The notes under the pieces: model-generated | Databases searched by the model: none | Told to the model about the DNA's origin: nothing | The model's input: the letters and a program-made list of their open reading frames with translations, nothing else | Shown here: in pieces, positions 24,936 to 36,827 of the stretch | How the letters are laid out: every line of letters begins with the position of its first letter | Position numbering within the stretch: the first letter of the stretch is position 1 | Program-made: the position numbers and the translations under genes | Source of the DNA: Acanthosoma haemorrhoidale | Taxonomy: Eukaryota > Arthropoda > Insecta > Hemiptera > Acanthosomatidae | Length of the DNA stretch: 64,000 nt | Direction: 5' to 3' | NCBI GenBank assembly: GCA_930367205.1 | Contig: OV884009.1 | Coordinates: 105,669,189-105,733,188, forward strand

Positions 24936-25310
24936 GCTCCTCTATATCTCTCTCACCGACCTTAAATCCTCTATCACCGCCATCATTTAACTATGGTAGT
25001 TCCCTCTATATCTCTCCTACCGACCTTAAATCCTCTATCACCACCATCATTTAACTATGGTGGTTCCCTCTATATCTCTCCTACCGACCTTAAATCCTCT
25101 ATCACCACCATCATTTAACTATGATGGTTCCCTCTATATCTCTCCTACCGACCTTAAATCCTCTATCACCACCATCATTTAACTATGATGGTTCCCTCTA
25201 TATCTCTCCTACCGACCTTAAATCCTCTATCACCACCATCATTTAACTATGGTGGTTTCCTCTATATCTCTCCTACCGACCTTAAATCCTCTATCACCAC
25301 CATCAATTCT
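24936..25310. repeat. 64-bp tandem array, about 6 copies
   Basis: Units begin at 25000, 25064, 25128, 25192 and 25256, with a partial degenerate unit before 25000. Each carries a block of the type TTCCCTCTATATCTCTCCTA, CCGACCTTAAATCCTCTATC, then ACCACCATCATTTAACTATG and a short GGTGG/ATGG end. The ends contain CCACCATC and GGTGG, so each unit could fold weakly. The array directly precedes a plus-strand LINE tail ending near 25495 and may be part of that element's 3' region. Confidence 0.93.
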
Positions 25311-25394
25311 TCTCAAGAACCAATTGTTCTAGTCAAGGCCAGTATTAAGTTTAGATTAATCATGTTATGCCTTCCACTTATCCTACTTCTTCTT

Positions 25395-25497
25395 TTTTAA
25401 TACACAATTTTCTCCACCAGAATTCACTCTTCCATCACGATTACTCATTGCCCAATGAGGCAGATTGTAATTTTATCATAATAAAGCTGATTATATA
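25395..25497 (+). mobile_element. Jockey-type LINE tail (plus orientation)
   Basis: TTACTCATTGCCCAATGAGG then CAGATTGTAATTTTATCATA and ATAAAGC is the reverse complement of the tail seen in the minus-strand copies (TTGGGCAATAAGTAATTG). It is one of two plus-strand copies; the other ends at 55618. Upstream lies the 64-bp tandem array. Confidence 0.6.
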
Positions 25498-25999
25498 TAT
25501 AATATTTATAGATGTATAGACTTGACGGACCAGCTCAAAATAGTTACAGCAAATAGATCAGTCTAAAAAAAAACCCGAAATAGATGCCCAACTCCAAGCT
25601 ATCGACATTAAAATACACTTCAGAATCGACTGGTCTCTATGACATACATTAATGAAATGAACTAATCCATTCCTTCAGATGAACCAGTATAAACAAATGA
25701 TTTTTCAGTTTATACAACCAGTTACCGCAGTTCCCTTTATGGGTGCCACGAATGGTCATCACTTTTAGAAGAAATCGAAGACTTTCTTCTTATCTCCGAA
25801 ATGCTAATCCTCAATAGTGGATAGCAGACATTCCTAAGTCATTCATCCCCTTCGTTCTCGTTGATGGATTGTCCATGTCTAGTGCCTCGCTCTATAACCA
25901 TGTCCGCTGGACTACTACCGGAGCAGTATGGGAGTTACCACTTCCCATTGTGCCTGAAAACTTATCACTAAGGGAATCATCAGAATTATACAAAGCCCA

Positions 26000-26640
26000 T
26001 TGGTTAATGGAGCAAAGGCGCCAGAAATGACATTGCTCTGATTTTCACTTCAAAAGATATTCAGGACATAATACGCAAAATCCAAGAAGCAATAAACAGA
26101 ATATATGACTGATCACTAAAATCAGGACTAAAATTCAACAATGAAACAACAAAATCTTTCTTTTTAGTAGTTTTAATTTATAGTAGGCTCCGAAACACGA
26201 AACAAGCATCGACAGAATTCTAGTTAGGAACTACAGGGCTGCCCTATACCTAGGACCTGCCGGTTTCTTCGACCCTCCTAACTAATCATGAACCTGTTCA
26301 GGATGAAGGAATCAAAGTCTCAACAGGAGCCTCCAACAACAACCCATAGTGGACATGAAAATCTTAAATAAATCTGAAAAAAAAGACACGCTCACACCAA
26401 AATTCAAAGATCTTCCTCTTTTACTAAGCCGTCTACCCGATAGTTAATTTATCTTCACAGACAGAGCAAAAACCGGGGAATTTGACAGTATTTGCCATTA
26501 TTACTATAGCATGGTAAAGCATTTGCTAAACTGCTAACTAATATTATAAATAATCTAATAATACCTTATGTGGAATCCATCCCATCAAAGGAAATTAGAC
26601 AAAAAAACGCTGCTGTACCCACTGCTCCTGAACTCGCCCT
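26000..26640 (+). pseudogene. Decayed non-LTR retrotransposon (RT and RNase H traces)
   Basis: The stretch NDIALIFTSKDIQDIIRKIQ from about 26027 resembles the YADDIAL-I catalytic core and following helix of LINE reverse transcriptases. Near 26447 the reading FIFTDRAKTGEFDS resembles the FTDGSKT start of RNase H. The order and the roughly 400-bp spacing fit an I/R1-like LINE. Many stops and shifts show it is dead. It may be related to the RNase H-bearing copy at 42722. Confidence 0.5.
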
Positions 26641-26649
26641 CCCATTGAA

Positions 26650-28195
26650 ACGAAGGATAGCTGACGATGGCAACAGATAGGGAAAGAGCAAGCTTAGTGA
26701 GTCAAGAAAAGAACACTCACCCACAAACATTTCATAAATCATCTAATCGAAAATCTTTGATAAGAAAAGCAGTAGGTTATGAACAATTTCATGATCACCT
26801 GAAAAGCATAAAGAATCTTATTACAAGCAAAGAAGACTGTCTACGACCACGTCCGGCTCGTCTCTCAATATTTCCTCAAAGAAAAATCAACATCATGATT
26901 AAAGACCAACCTGCTTGAAAAAAGACAAAAATAATAGCACTCACCTTTGATGTAAGAGACTGGAATAAATAAGATTTCCAATATTCTCTCGTCAGAACTA
27001 CTCAAGCAAATTCATGTTCACCCCCTCTGACATTATGAAAGTGTTTTTCAGCAAAGGACAAGAATTCAGCTCAATCCTGAGAATTTTTATTTAATCTAAG
27101 GTTAATAACTGAAACTTTGAAAAGGGATTTTAATTAAAAAGAGGAAAGAAGGGTGGCCTGAGAGAATAATATCCTTATAGGAATGGAAGGTGGAGGAAGG
27201 GGGTTGAAGAAGCCTTAGAAGCTGCCAGCTGTAATAGCTTTAAGAGCAAAACAGACTTCTCAAGCGGTGACGCAACACTTCCTATTCAATAAGAAACGCA
27301 TCTGTTGCGTGCATTACCCCCTAATCATTTGTCATCCTTCTATTTACGTAGACGTTTGATATGTACAAATGTGTATGTTATCACATCCCAGCTACCTGTA
27401 CCTCCAGCTAATGCGTCTACGTAAGTGATATACGAGTATATATGTATGTTGAGATGTAACACCTCTCATCCCGTGATATTATACTAACTAAAAATATTCA
27501 TGAATACAAATAAACTTTCTGGCATACAAAAGACGATCATTCTGGCATTCCCTGAGTGAGAGCCTCGGGACCTCCAGTTCTTGTACCTTGTACGAATTTT
27601 TCCCCCAGGCTCAACAATTAGGGAGAACCCTACGGAGCGTTGAAAGGACAGGATGAGACACTGTTGAGCTCCGACACAAGATTTTGACAGGTAGGGAAAG
27701 TTAATAAAAGGAATCGGTTGTAAATGACAGTGGCATTGGAAAAGACCCCTCAAAAATAAATATGGGAGATGTTTGGAGACAGGAGTGAGAAGTCTGTGTA
27801 GCCGACGTCCTGTCCCTGCTTACTCTATTCGGCGGTCTCACTAGCCAGCCACGTCTTCAGGTGGAGTAGAGTTCATACTTTGGCCAGTCGAAATGACGCT
27901 TCGAAGAACCGTGGAAACGTTAGGGTATGTCGTATCGGAGCTCCATATATTAATGTACACTGCATTGAACCTATTGTATTTATGATTTGATTAACATCTA
28001 TTTTATATATCAATAAATAATTTCACTGTACACAGATGTACGGCTTAGCGTATGTTATTGAACCAGGCAACCCTTCAGGCATATAATACGTTATAAATTA
28101 TTCAAAACTATATTTGGTGTGAACATGTAACATCAAAATGACTTTTCAATCAGGGTCTATTGATTGATAACCATGGAACTTTTTTTTTTTTTTTA
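26650..28195. other. Mixed sequence, probably degraded repeats
   Basis: An open stretch at 26667-26918 follows the LINE traces and may be part of the same dead element. The rest is unrecognised. CGTGGAAACGTTAGG at about 27911 resembles the conserved end of the hammerhead-like motif noted elsewhere. Confidence 0.4.
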
Positions 28196-28199
28196 ACTT

Positions 28200-28425
28200 C
28201 TTATTTGTGCTAAAATTACGCTCTGCCTTATTGGGCAATAAGTAATTGTGATAAATGTTTATGCCATATTTACAATTTTCATTCACTCACTCATTCATAC
28301 AGTATTTACAAACAGCCCAGAGACCTTCCAAATCCACATTGGTTGTCACCTCCCTCGCATGCGAAAGAGGAAGTGGAGTCTTGGGAAGTCCCCCACGCTC
28401 CTCCGTCAGCCGCGTCACCGGATAC
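28200..28425 (-). mobile_element. Jockey-type LINE, 3' UTR fragment
   Basis: Minus-oriented tail and 3' UTR of the same family (TTATTGGGCAATAAGTAATT, then CAGTATTTACAAACAGCCCA, then CACGCTCCTCCGTCAGCCGC). It ends abruptly after GTCACCGGATAC. It is preceded on the left by a run of T, which is the poly(A)-like end on the minus strand. Confidence 0.85.
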
Positions 28426-29475
28426 TTGTGTGCTACATTAAAATATCACTCGAGCTAAGTAGTATTTGAATCGAGGATTTTAAATTAACATATGTATTTA
28501 ATGGTACTATATCTCATTAGTTCAAATTTTGAACCAATGCCTGGAGAGTATACATTAAGCCAATTATAGTGTGTATTGCTAGAACATTTATGCTGTATTA
28601 GCTCATAAGACTTACATAATTTCTATACACTTTATCTTCATAGGCATGATGGTGGAATCTAGGGATTTCCAATTGCCTACAACTGCCCCTAATCTGAAAC
28701 ACGGTTTTCACCTATCTTGATATGTTTGTCCTTAACTGGCCAGTTGCATTAGTTTTCATATCCCGTATCGGTCAAGTATTTAATATTTGTATGGGGTCGG
28801 TTATGAAAATCGGATAAATTTCTTTTAGCTTTTATTATACACTCACCGTCCATCTCGAACCTGGCCAACAAGTTTATGTTATTCTTGATGCCTTGATAGG
28901 GTAAGAGTAAGGGCTTATTTTACCATTAATAATGCCCCATGTTATGTACCAACCAAAAACCTCTCTCTTAGCATATTTTTTACAAAGTAGGTGATTTTAC
29001 ATGAGGGCTTCGCCAGGTTAAGTATGTTGAGATGAAAAATAGGTTTGGCGGAGGAGGCATGGGAAGGTTGTCCCTGGACAAGCAGGACTTGATGAGTGTA
29101 CACTGTGGATCAGAACAATGCTCAATATAACGATTTGCAGCTATTCCATGTTGATGTGTTCTGTTCATTAGTGGGCTGTTGTGAATTAATACTGTTTTTT
29201 CTATAGTTTTTATTTAAAGATTTTCAATATAAATTATCAATGTTAAACATCATTATCATATACGTATATAATAATTCATACATTTTAATTATTCCAATAA
29301 TTCCCCCCACTTAAAAATGTTAATGTTGCTTCCACTTATTTTTTTTATACTTTTCAATATGAAAAACATTGTTAGTTGAAATGCAGAGTAACCCAAGACG
29401 GCTCGAAGTTGTAATGAAGGCCAGAGAAGGTCTCTCCTACAGTTATAATGATGTCGAAAAAAATTTTATCTATAA

Positions 29476-29729
29476 TAATAATATTATTTATTGTGCTAAA
29501 ATTACAATCCGCCTTATTAGGCAATAAGCAATTGAGATAAATGTTCTCATTCATACCATATTTATAATTCATCATTCACACAACCTCACAAACCCACATG
29601 GTTGTCATCTCCCTCACATGCAAAAGAGGAAGCGGAGTCTTGGGAAGTCCCCCACGCTCCTCCGTCAGCCGCGTCACCGGATACGAGCCAGTGGAGGCTG
29701 ACGAAGCGCGAGAGAGCCACAGACGCTCA
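29476..29729 (-). mobile_element. Jockey-type LINE, 5'-truncated insertion with 11-bp TSD
   Basis: A 254-bp minus-oriented tail plus 3' UTR flanked by the direct repeat TTTATCTATAA (29465-29475 and 29730-29740). This proves insertion by target-primed reverse transcription. The right-hand duplication ends 97 bp before the first coding exon of the SLC6 gene (29837), so this copy is in the 5'-side intron or promoter-proximal region. Confidence 0.9.
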
Positions 29730-29836
29730 TTTATCTATAAGCAACTTTTTATCGATTTAAAATTTCTTATTGAACTCTATCATTTCTATTAATTTTGACA
29801 TTTGATGAACTTTAATGGCGTACCCTGTTGTTCTAG

Positions 29837-29960
29837 AGGGTGGTGTTGGAGTTAGCGGAAACGATGGATGACGCTGAGGACCCCCTCAAGAAGGAGCAGA
29901 TAGGACTGGTCCATTACAACTTGGACGATGGCTATGGATCCTCAAACAGCTCACCGCATA
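29837..29960 (+). CDS. SLC6 monoamine transporter, first coding exon (5' UTR end plus N-terminus)
   Basis: A TTGTTCTAG acceptor at 29836 precedes 27 bases of untranslated sequence and an ATG at 29864. The 32 codons read MDDAEDPLKKEQIGLVHYNL then DDGYGSSNSSPH, ending with one base before GTCAGT. That phase-1 end pairs exactly with the two-base start of the TM1 exon at 48868. The short acidic, serine-rich sequence suits the cytoplasmic N-terminus of a monoamine transporter, which is poorly conserved, so no family motif confirms it. Composition is clearly richer in G+C than the flanks. Reading through without splicing gives a stop 6 bases after the donor. The alternative GT at 29965 gives the wrong phase. 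The intervening intron, about 18.9 kb, is full of transposons. Confidence 0.7.
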
Positions 29961-30357
29961 GTCAGTAGCCCTATTACATATTACATAACTCTAACCCTAC
30001 CCTATAAGAGCAAAATAAAAAACCATCTTTTAAGAGGATTAAACGTCCATACCATCGCGCATGCATGTTTTTAACTGTTACCAAATGTTAGTAACAGGTT
30101 TGGACTCATATGAACTTAAACCCGAAGGTGAGCCCCGTCACCTAAACCCTTTTACATTATATGATTCTTTTAATCACAAAAAATATTGTTATTTCTTTAA
30201 GACATACACTCATTAAAATGCATGCAATGCTGTAAAAGGAGAAATCCTCGTTGTAAAATTAAATTATAAATTTAAATTAATTTTTTTTAAATAATTACCC
30301 AAGGGGTTAAGAAAAAAAAAAGCATATGAACTTCTATATATAGTCAACATTGATTTA

Positions 30358-32190
30358 TTTTGTTAATTCCTTTATTGTGCAATAATTACAATCTGCCTTT
30401 TATAAGGCAATAAGTAATTAAGATATATGCTCTCATTCATACAATATTTACAGTTCATCATTCACTCGCTCATTCATACAATATTTACAGTTCATCATTC
30501 ACTCGCTCATTCATACAATATTTACAGACAGCCCAGAGACCCCCCAAATCCACCGCAAAGAGAAAGCGGAGTCTTGGGAAGTCCCCCACGCTCCTCCGTC
30601 AGCCGCGTCACCGGATACTAGCCAGTGGAGGCTGACCAAGAGCGCGAGAGCCACAGACGCTCAGGACATGATTGGAGAGACTGGCCATTGCCAGGACTCC
30701 CACTGTCACGCGTTTATAGCAGGTCACGAGGCCACTGCCGTTTCAGTCTCCGAGGAGGTTATAGGGATGAGTGGCGCAGTGCATTGACTGTGCTACAGGA
30801 TTAGGGTGGTTGGAAAGGCTACTGTGGAATTTCGTAAACTTGGAAGGGATGAGTTCTAGAATGTAGGGTATATTAAGGTCGTTATGAAGGGTTTTGTTGC
30901 TGACATAATAAGGGGCATTTACTATTGTTCTCAGGACTTTTGATTGAAAGGATTGGATACGCTTGATGTTAGACTTTTTTGCTGTCCCCCATAGCTCTAT
31001 TCCGTATGTCCAGATTGGTTTAAGTATAACTTTGTAGATTAGTAGTTTATTTTCTATTGAGAGATGGGATGTCCTTTGAAGTAGTCTGTACAGTTGTCCA
31101 AAGCGTCTGTTTAGTTCTTGTCTTTTTAGTCTCGTATGTGGGTTCCAGGTCAGTCGCTTGTCGAGATGGAAGCCTAAGTAACGTACTGTCTCGGATACAG
31201 GGAGAGGAATAGAATTAAAATAAACTAGTGGACCAGACTTGCGACAAAGGGTGAAGGTAATGTGGGAGCATTTTGCTTCATTAACTTTGATCCGCCATTG
31301 ATTGCACCAATACTCGATCTCGTCAAGGTGTTTTTGAAGGTTATGGGATGCTATGTCGGGGTCTGGATGGGATGACAAGACTGCAGTGTCATCTGCAAAT
31401 GTGGCCAAGAAGGTATTGGGAGTAGAGGGGACATCAGCGGTGTATAGGTTATAGAGGATGGGGCCCAGGACACTGCCCTGTGGAACTCCTGCACTTATGG
31501 GATAGTAGTTAGAGTATTCTAAACCACAGCGGACTTGGAAGAAGCGGTTTGAAAGGTAGGACTGTAGGATTAGGAAAAGGGTCTGTGGTAAATATCTTTT
31601 GAGCTTGTAGAGCAAACCTGCGTGCCAAACCCTGTCAAAAGCTTGAGCTATATCGAGAAAGGCAGCAGTGCAATACTGTTTGGTTTCAAGGGCTGAGGAG
31701 ATGTGATCAACAACGCGAAGGCCTTGTTGAGCAGTGGAATGTCGTTGGCGGAAACCAAACTGGTTTGTGGGGAAAAGGTTTTTGGATTCAACAATGGGAA
31801 GTAGACGTTTTAGTAAGAGTTTCTCAAATATTTTTGAGAAGATAGGGAGTAGGCTAATTGGACGATAAGATGAGGCGTCATTGGGTGGTTTACCGGGTTT
31901 GGCGAATAGGACAATAATGGAGTGTTTCCAGAGGAGAGGAAAGTGCGTCGTTCGGATTATGCAATTATATATGTAGGTTAGGAAGATTATGGCTTTAGGA
32001 GGAAGTTGTTTGAGAATTTGAGGAGTAAGGAGATCATATCCAGGGGATTTTCGGTAAGGTAAGTTTTTCAGAAGGTATTTAACCTCAGAGGGGTTAACGG
32101 CTTTTGGTGGAAGAGAGAGAGGAATAGGTGAAGTGAGGAAATCTTCCACAGTTGTGCTGTGAGTATGGCTTTGATGAGAAAGGTGAGGTT
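30358..32190 (-). mobile_element. Jockey-type LINE, 5'-truncated insertion with 12-bp TSD
   Basis: Bounded by the duplication AACATTGATTTA (30346-30357 and 32191-32202). On the minus strand it runs from a truncated coding region to a 3' UTR of about 385 bp ending in an A-rich tail with AATAAAGG. The 3' UTR contains about 2.7 tandem copies of a 38-bp unit around 30427-30525 (CATTCATACAATATTTACAG, then TTCATCATTCACTCGCT). It lies in the first transporter intron, opposite in strand to the gene. Confidence 0.95.
30743..32188 (-). CDS. Jockey-clade LINE reverse transcriptase (5'-truncated ORF2)
   Basis: A frame of about 480 codons, open to the truncated 5' end of the element, so the endonuclease domain and true start are absent. 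In order from about residue 13 of the longest stretch: KSPGYDLLTPQILK, SYRPISLLPIFSKIFEKLL, GFRQRHSTAQQ, FLDIAQAFDRVWH (first catalytic Asp), AGVPQGSVLGPILYNLYTAD, and FADDTAVL (catalytic Asp pair). A thumb region with YLGFHLDKRLTWNPHTRLK and a C-terminal IQSFQSKVLRTIVNAPYYVS follow. These are the blocks of jockey-type reverse transcriptases. There is no internal stop or frameshift, so the insertion is young. It lacks RNase H, as usual for jockey. Confidence 0.93.
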   Translation of the reverse strand, partial: PHLSHQSHTHSTTVEDFLTSPIPLSLPPKAVNPSEVKYLLKNLPYRKSPGYDLLTPQILKQLPPKAIIFLTYIYNCIIRTTHFPLLWKHSIIVLFAKPGKPPNDASSYRPISLLPIFSKIFEKLLLKRLLPIVESKNLFPTNQFGFRQRHSTAQQGLRVVDHISSALETKQYCTAAFLDIAQAFDRVWHAGLLYKLKRYLPQTLFLILQSYLSNRFFQVRCGLEYSNYYPISAGVPQGSVLGPILYNLYTADVPSTPNTFLATFADDTAVLSSHPDPDIASHNLQKHLDEIEYWCNQWRIKVNEAKCSHITFTLCRKSGPLVYFNSIPLPVSETVRYLGFHLDKRLTWNPHTRLKRQELNRRFGQLYRLLQRTSHLSIENKLLIYKVILKPIWTYGIELWGTAKKSNIKRIQSFQSKVLRTIVNAPYYVSNKTLHNDLNIPYILELIPSKFTKFHSSLSNHPNPVAQSMHCATHPYNLLGD

Positions 32191-32312
32191 AACATTGATT
32201 TATAAAATATTAAATTGAATTGTAATTTTTATAATGTCTATAGGAGGTAATTTATAAAATCGATGTTTAGAAATGTCCTATGACAATGTCCTGCGGCATT
32301 GGCCTGCAAAAG

Positions 32313-32345
32313 CAGTGGTTTTCAAGTATTTTTTGTCCGCAGCCC
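32313..32345 (+). repeat. hAT-type terminal repeat-like sequence (possible)
   Basis: CAGTGGTTTTCAAGTATTTT followed by TTGTCCGCAGCCCAC has the form of terminal inverted repeats of hAT transposons (CAGTGGTTCTCAAAC-like start). No matching inverted copy was found to the right, so the element is either partial or a chance match. Confidence 0.3.
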
Positions 32346-32755
32346 ACTTTCAAGTACTTCTAGTCCAGTTAGTCGTACCATTGGTTGTGTAAACCTCCTT
32401 GGCAATTTCCATTCTTTTGCTGTTTCACTTGTTCCTTTGACTATTGTCCCTGTCAAAAATGAAGTATATATCACAAGGTAGCAGGATGAAGTGAGAGGTT
32501 TTTCCTCAAGCAGAAGTTGACTTCTCAGCAATTAATAAAGGCATTGAATCCAGTGAGAGGCCAGACAATGTTAGCTTAGTTGATTCGGAAGAGAGATTTC
32601 TTGGGTTTTTAGATAATGATGATTTACAAGAAAAACTAGAATGGATAAATAAGCAGAGCCGGTTAGTAAACTCACAAAACTATTTTTAGTTTTTCATTTT
32701 ATAGTTTATTCAAATTTTAGCAATGAACTTTCAGATCTTTAAAGGGTAGTGAAAC

Positions 32756-32912
32756 ATGTTATATGGTTTAAAGCAAGCTCTTCTACATAAAATTGGATTC
32801 ATGCCTGAAGAATATTGGGGTCAGATTGATCTATCTGTGTTTGTGAGAAATGAAAATGGGACTGTGACGATCAGTGCCGTTTGGCTGGATGATTTGCTTC
32901 TTTTTTTATCGT
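32756..32912 (+). pseudogene. Copia-like reverse transcriptase fragment
   Basis: The translation MLYGLKQALLHKIGFMPEEY then WGQIDLSVFVRNENGTVTIS and AVWLDDLLLFL resembles the LYGLKQ-x-x-x and YVDDLLL blocks of Ty1/copia reverse transcriptase. The residues normally between them are shortened, and the catalytic YVDD is WLDD. It is a short dead fragment without LTRs. Confidence 0.6.
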
Positions 32913-35900
32913 CGTCTTTCAATGTACATATAATACATTATTCGGGTAATTATTTCGGATTCTCGGATATTTATTAAGAGTATCTACTTTTTCAATTCCT
33001 TCCATTAGTCCGTATCTTCAAATAACAGATACGAGGCAGATAGCTCTCGCTGCGGAATTAAATATTTGCCAAGTTTCAAATGCTTATTCTTTAAGAATGT
33101 TTTTAATGTTGACATAGGGGTCAGTTTCTGTAGCCTCGTCAAGTATAATAGAGACCGAGGTATTTAGGTTAATTTTCGAAAGGTGAGCCCCATCACCTTT
33201 ATTAGAGTCACTTGTAATGTGTATCATTATACTTGTTTTTTCCATTATATAATTTTTCTAAAATAACAAAACCTAGTGTTATAATTTTTATAAAATAACA
33301 AACTTATAATGTAGCGACGCTACAGGAAATACAAAAATAAATTGTAAATAGATTCGCCTGAGGATCTATAATTGTATATAATTATCTGTGAATTTAAACC
33401 ACCTTTCTCCCATACCTTTAATTCAATTAAATGCACTGCTTAGAAACATATATATATAAATGATTATAAGGAGTAAATTCAAGATTGATAAATAAAAATA
33501 ATGAGAAAATAGGTCGATGCCAAAAGAACATTTAAAAAAAAAAAACTGTAAAATACCTCACAAGTTACACATAAATAAGGTATTTTAACATTGAAATAAT
33601 GTATAAATAAAGCGTAACTCAAATTTATTTTTATAAGTAAAAAAACCTTAGATCGCCCAACCGGGCGGAAGTCACAAATGAAGCTCCTGAAATATTTCCA
33701 ATAATTTATATATAATAGTTTAGAGCATTGATTACAAATAGATAAAATTACTCAGAAAGACTACACAAAAATTAGTTTACATAACCTCTTTTGGGTTTCC
33801 TAGTGAAAAAAAAGTGATTACCACATTGATTGCAAATGTACAAATAAATAAAGCTGTTTCCGAATCCTCGTAGTGTCCGATTTTTTATAAATTTATTTAT
33901 TTATCTCAATCGTCAATTGCACTTACTCTTTATAATCATTTTAATTTATTTTTTCACATTGGATTTAATTCCTTTAATAACTCGGTAAAACCTACTAAAA
34001 GTAGATTTAAACTATAATCTGTGCTGATTATATCAACTCCCTGTACTATATTATTACTTCTTCGGACGTGACCCTTGGCCTCCCAAGAAAGTGCAATAAT
34101 GGATTGCTTGAAGTCTTCGAGCGTCGGTTTTGCTCATTCCTCCTCTGTTTTGGCCTGCCTGATCATTCTGTCATGCTTGTCTTCTAACAATTTCCTCTGT
34201 CTCTCAGATTCCTCTATCCTTAACAAGATACCTTGTCCTGCTCAGTCTTACAACACCCGGGTATAACGCTAATTGTTATTCCTCTTTTTTCAGGTTTAGC
34301 GGGACATTTAAGCCCAATAGTTCACAATGTTGCTGCGGATTATACGATATGATTACATATAATCATTGTGCGCTGTGTTAAATTGTTGTCAACTATTGAA
34401 CCATAATGCAATCATTATTTATCTTCCCTTAGTCAATGAGCAACTTAATATGGGCAACTCCATTAATATTATTACTAGAGATATATTTTTACTAATAAAA
34501 GTTAAAGAAGAGGAAGTTTATAAGGTAGAAAAAGGTGCCTATTGCATGTTTCCGGTTGGACCGCCTGTGACTGGTGTGGCACAGATAGAAAACAATGGAG
34601 CAAATGTGAGGTGAAAGCCACTTCCTCTACGGTGTAAAACCTTCATTATATTTTCTAAGGTGAAATAGGGAAAAAACAAAGCCCATATTAGCTAACCTTG
34701 CCTCTTTTATCAACCCCTTCCTGCCCTCCTGTCAACTGCTTCATGGATCAGTCCCCACGCCATTTTATTTCCATTAATTAAAATATTTTATATTATTTCT
34801 TCCAGGGAGTGACTTAAATGACACCGGTGGGCATACGATAAAAAAAAAACATTTATTATCGTAAAATTCGTTGACAATTATCAAGTAAATCTAATATCTT
34901 AAATTATAAATATAAAGAACGTAGAAAGAATAATATCAAAATATCCTTATAATCTTATTTTGCTTATTATTAAATTATTGTGAAAAAAACTTTTTGAAGT
35001 AGAGCCTTCCTTTTTGGGCTCTGCAGTAATTGTCTATCTCTGGATAAAATTCCCACGGGGTATATTCTGATACTTTGAGTAATTATTTCCTAGATACCTT
35101 TTAGCCAATGAGATTACTTTAGCTAGTATATGTTGCCTGATACATATGCTGTCAGATTTCATTTTTCTCCTTATGCTTTCTTTCACTTTTCCAATCTCAG
35201 ACATGTTGTAACATATGCTGTATGCAGTAGGGCATGGCCGAGTGCATATTCACTTGTTCGCCACATTTACTTGCGGTATGTTTCATTTACTGCAAGCTTC
35301 CATAGTCCCTTTCATCGTCCACTAGAAGCTGTTGAGAGCCAAGTATGTCTGTACTTGACCTTACAGCTTTACTTTTCAATACTCATGTTGAAGTCTTTCT
35401 AGTTAACGCGAGGAGTAATGAAGAGCATGGCCATCTGTCATTTCAGATGATAAGATTGCCAATAATTCAATATAAGGACGTGATTAGAGAGATCGATAAG
35501 TGGAAACTAATGAATTGAAGCCTCAATTTAAAATCTAAAACAAAATAAATGATTTTTCATTGAACCATTTTTAAATGCAGCCATTAATTCTATCGTTATG
35601 AAGCTTATGAAACGGTTGGTCGTAAGTTGTACATTAGGGTAATAGGTATGGAAATGTTTCTAATAGGAGGACGGAGTGTGGTGGGGGTGGCAGGTAAGCT
35701 GGACCGATTAGTGGCCGGGTCCAATAACGGCAGGAATTCTTATAAAGCGGCATTCCGCAAGGGTACAAGTTCATTTCGCCATTCCCTCCTATTGGTCGCC
35801 TCCTATTGGACAATTAAAATGGAACCACCTCAATAATTCCCACATATTTGAAAGGGGGAGGGGTGAATTCCGCTGCAGCTCTCGCTACCTCCCTCCCTAC

Positions 35901-36400
35901 CTTGTCTAATGAGACTTCCAGCTCCGTCTCAGGCCACATCTTCCACTCAATTAGTATATCTCAATACTGTATAGTTACTTATTGTTTATTGCATCTAAGT
36001 CAGTTATTGAGATAGTCCACGTTGTTTGTTTATGTTTATTTGCCCTCAGTCGAAAAGAAACAGCACCCCTGGGGCTGGTCAGTACCGATTAGGAAATTAA
36101 TGTCCTGTTTTTTTTTTGCAATGCGAATTTTTATGTAGTACTTTAAGTATTTAAAAAAAAATATGGTTGTTACTCAAACCTTCAATGTATGCTCATGTGT
36201 GGACTACCAGAACACATGCAGCAGCCTGCCTGACAGCTGGGGTAACGGTGCCTCTTGTGGCCTTTGGTGTTATGTGGCTGTCGTATAGTTTTATTTGTAC
36301 AAATAATAATTCCTAAATAAAATAATAAAGCCTTATAAAAATAAATTAATTTTTAACAATTAACAACAACTTTGGTTAAAGGAAAAATATACTAGCTTGG
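32913..36400. other. First SLC6 intron, mostly unrecognised
   Basis: AT-rich to about 34 kb, then mixed. It carries the charged-helix remnant at 34070-34262 and a short hairpin motif at 33182. TGTAGCGACGCTACAGG at 33311 resembles the start of the 22-kb LTR but is not followed by more of it. Open frames at 34366, 35130 and 35627 lack support. Confidence 0.5.
34070..34262 (-). pseudogene. Unidentified coding remnant (charged helix)
   Basis: One minus-strand frame reads GQGILLRIEESERQRKLLED then KHDRMIRQAKTEEE, one TGA stop, then AKPTLEDFKQSIIALSWEAK. Composition (E, K, R, Q, L) and periodicity suit a coiled coil, and base composition is richer in G+C than the neighbours. It resembles no family I can name; it could be a Gag-like or host exon remnant. 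No splice signals decide it. Confidence 0.25.
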
Positions 36401-36404
36401 TGGG

Positions 36405-36475
36405 GACAGAAACCCTAAGGACCCGAATATGTAGACGGCTGCTCTACCAACTGTGCTATTCTGCACCAGTGGTCG
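36405..36475 (-). repeat. tRNA-derived SINE-like sequence
   Basis: The minus strand reads AGAATAGCACAGTTGGTAGA then GCAGCCGTCTACATATTCGG and GTCCTTAGGGTTTC. The A box (TAGCACAGTTGGTAGAGC) is nearly canonical; the B box is degenerate. It is followed by CTAGTATATTTTTCC, similar to the tail at 39964. No intact tRNA fold is evident. Confidence 0.45.
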
Positions 36476-36827
36476 ACATTCCTATCCCCCCACCCCATCT
36501 GCCTCACCGTGACTTTGGGATAGTCCATGCCAGTGGCCTCCATTTCAATAGAAAAGTGTTAATTTAGAAAAGTAAAGGCCAGGGCGCTTCGCATATCTCA
36601 AGGAACACAGTCGGAATCACAAGGAGCTTTAATGTTGGATATATTAAATGAAACCAAACTTTGTTGGAGTACCGCTGCCATTATTGACCTTCTATTCCAA
36701 AAGGGTTTCAGCATCCTTCTAATATAGCGATTTAATAGGAAAAGAAATAGCTATATTTTGATAGATATCTATTTGGAGTTCAAAACCTAACAAAACTCGA
36801 TGAATGTAATGTACGCTGTTTCTTGGT

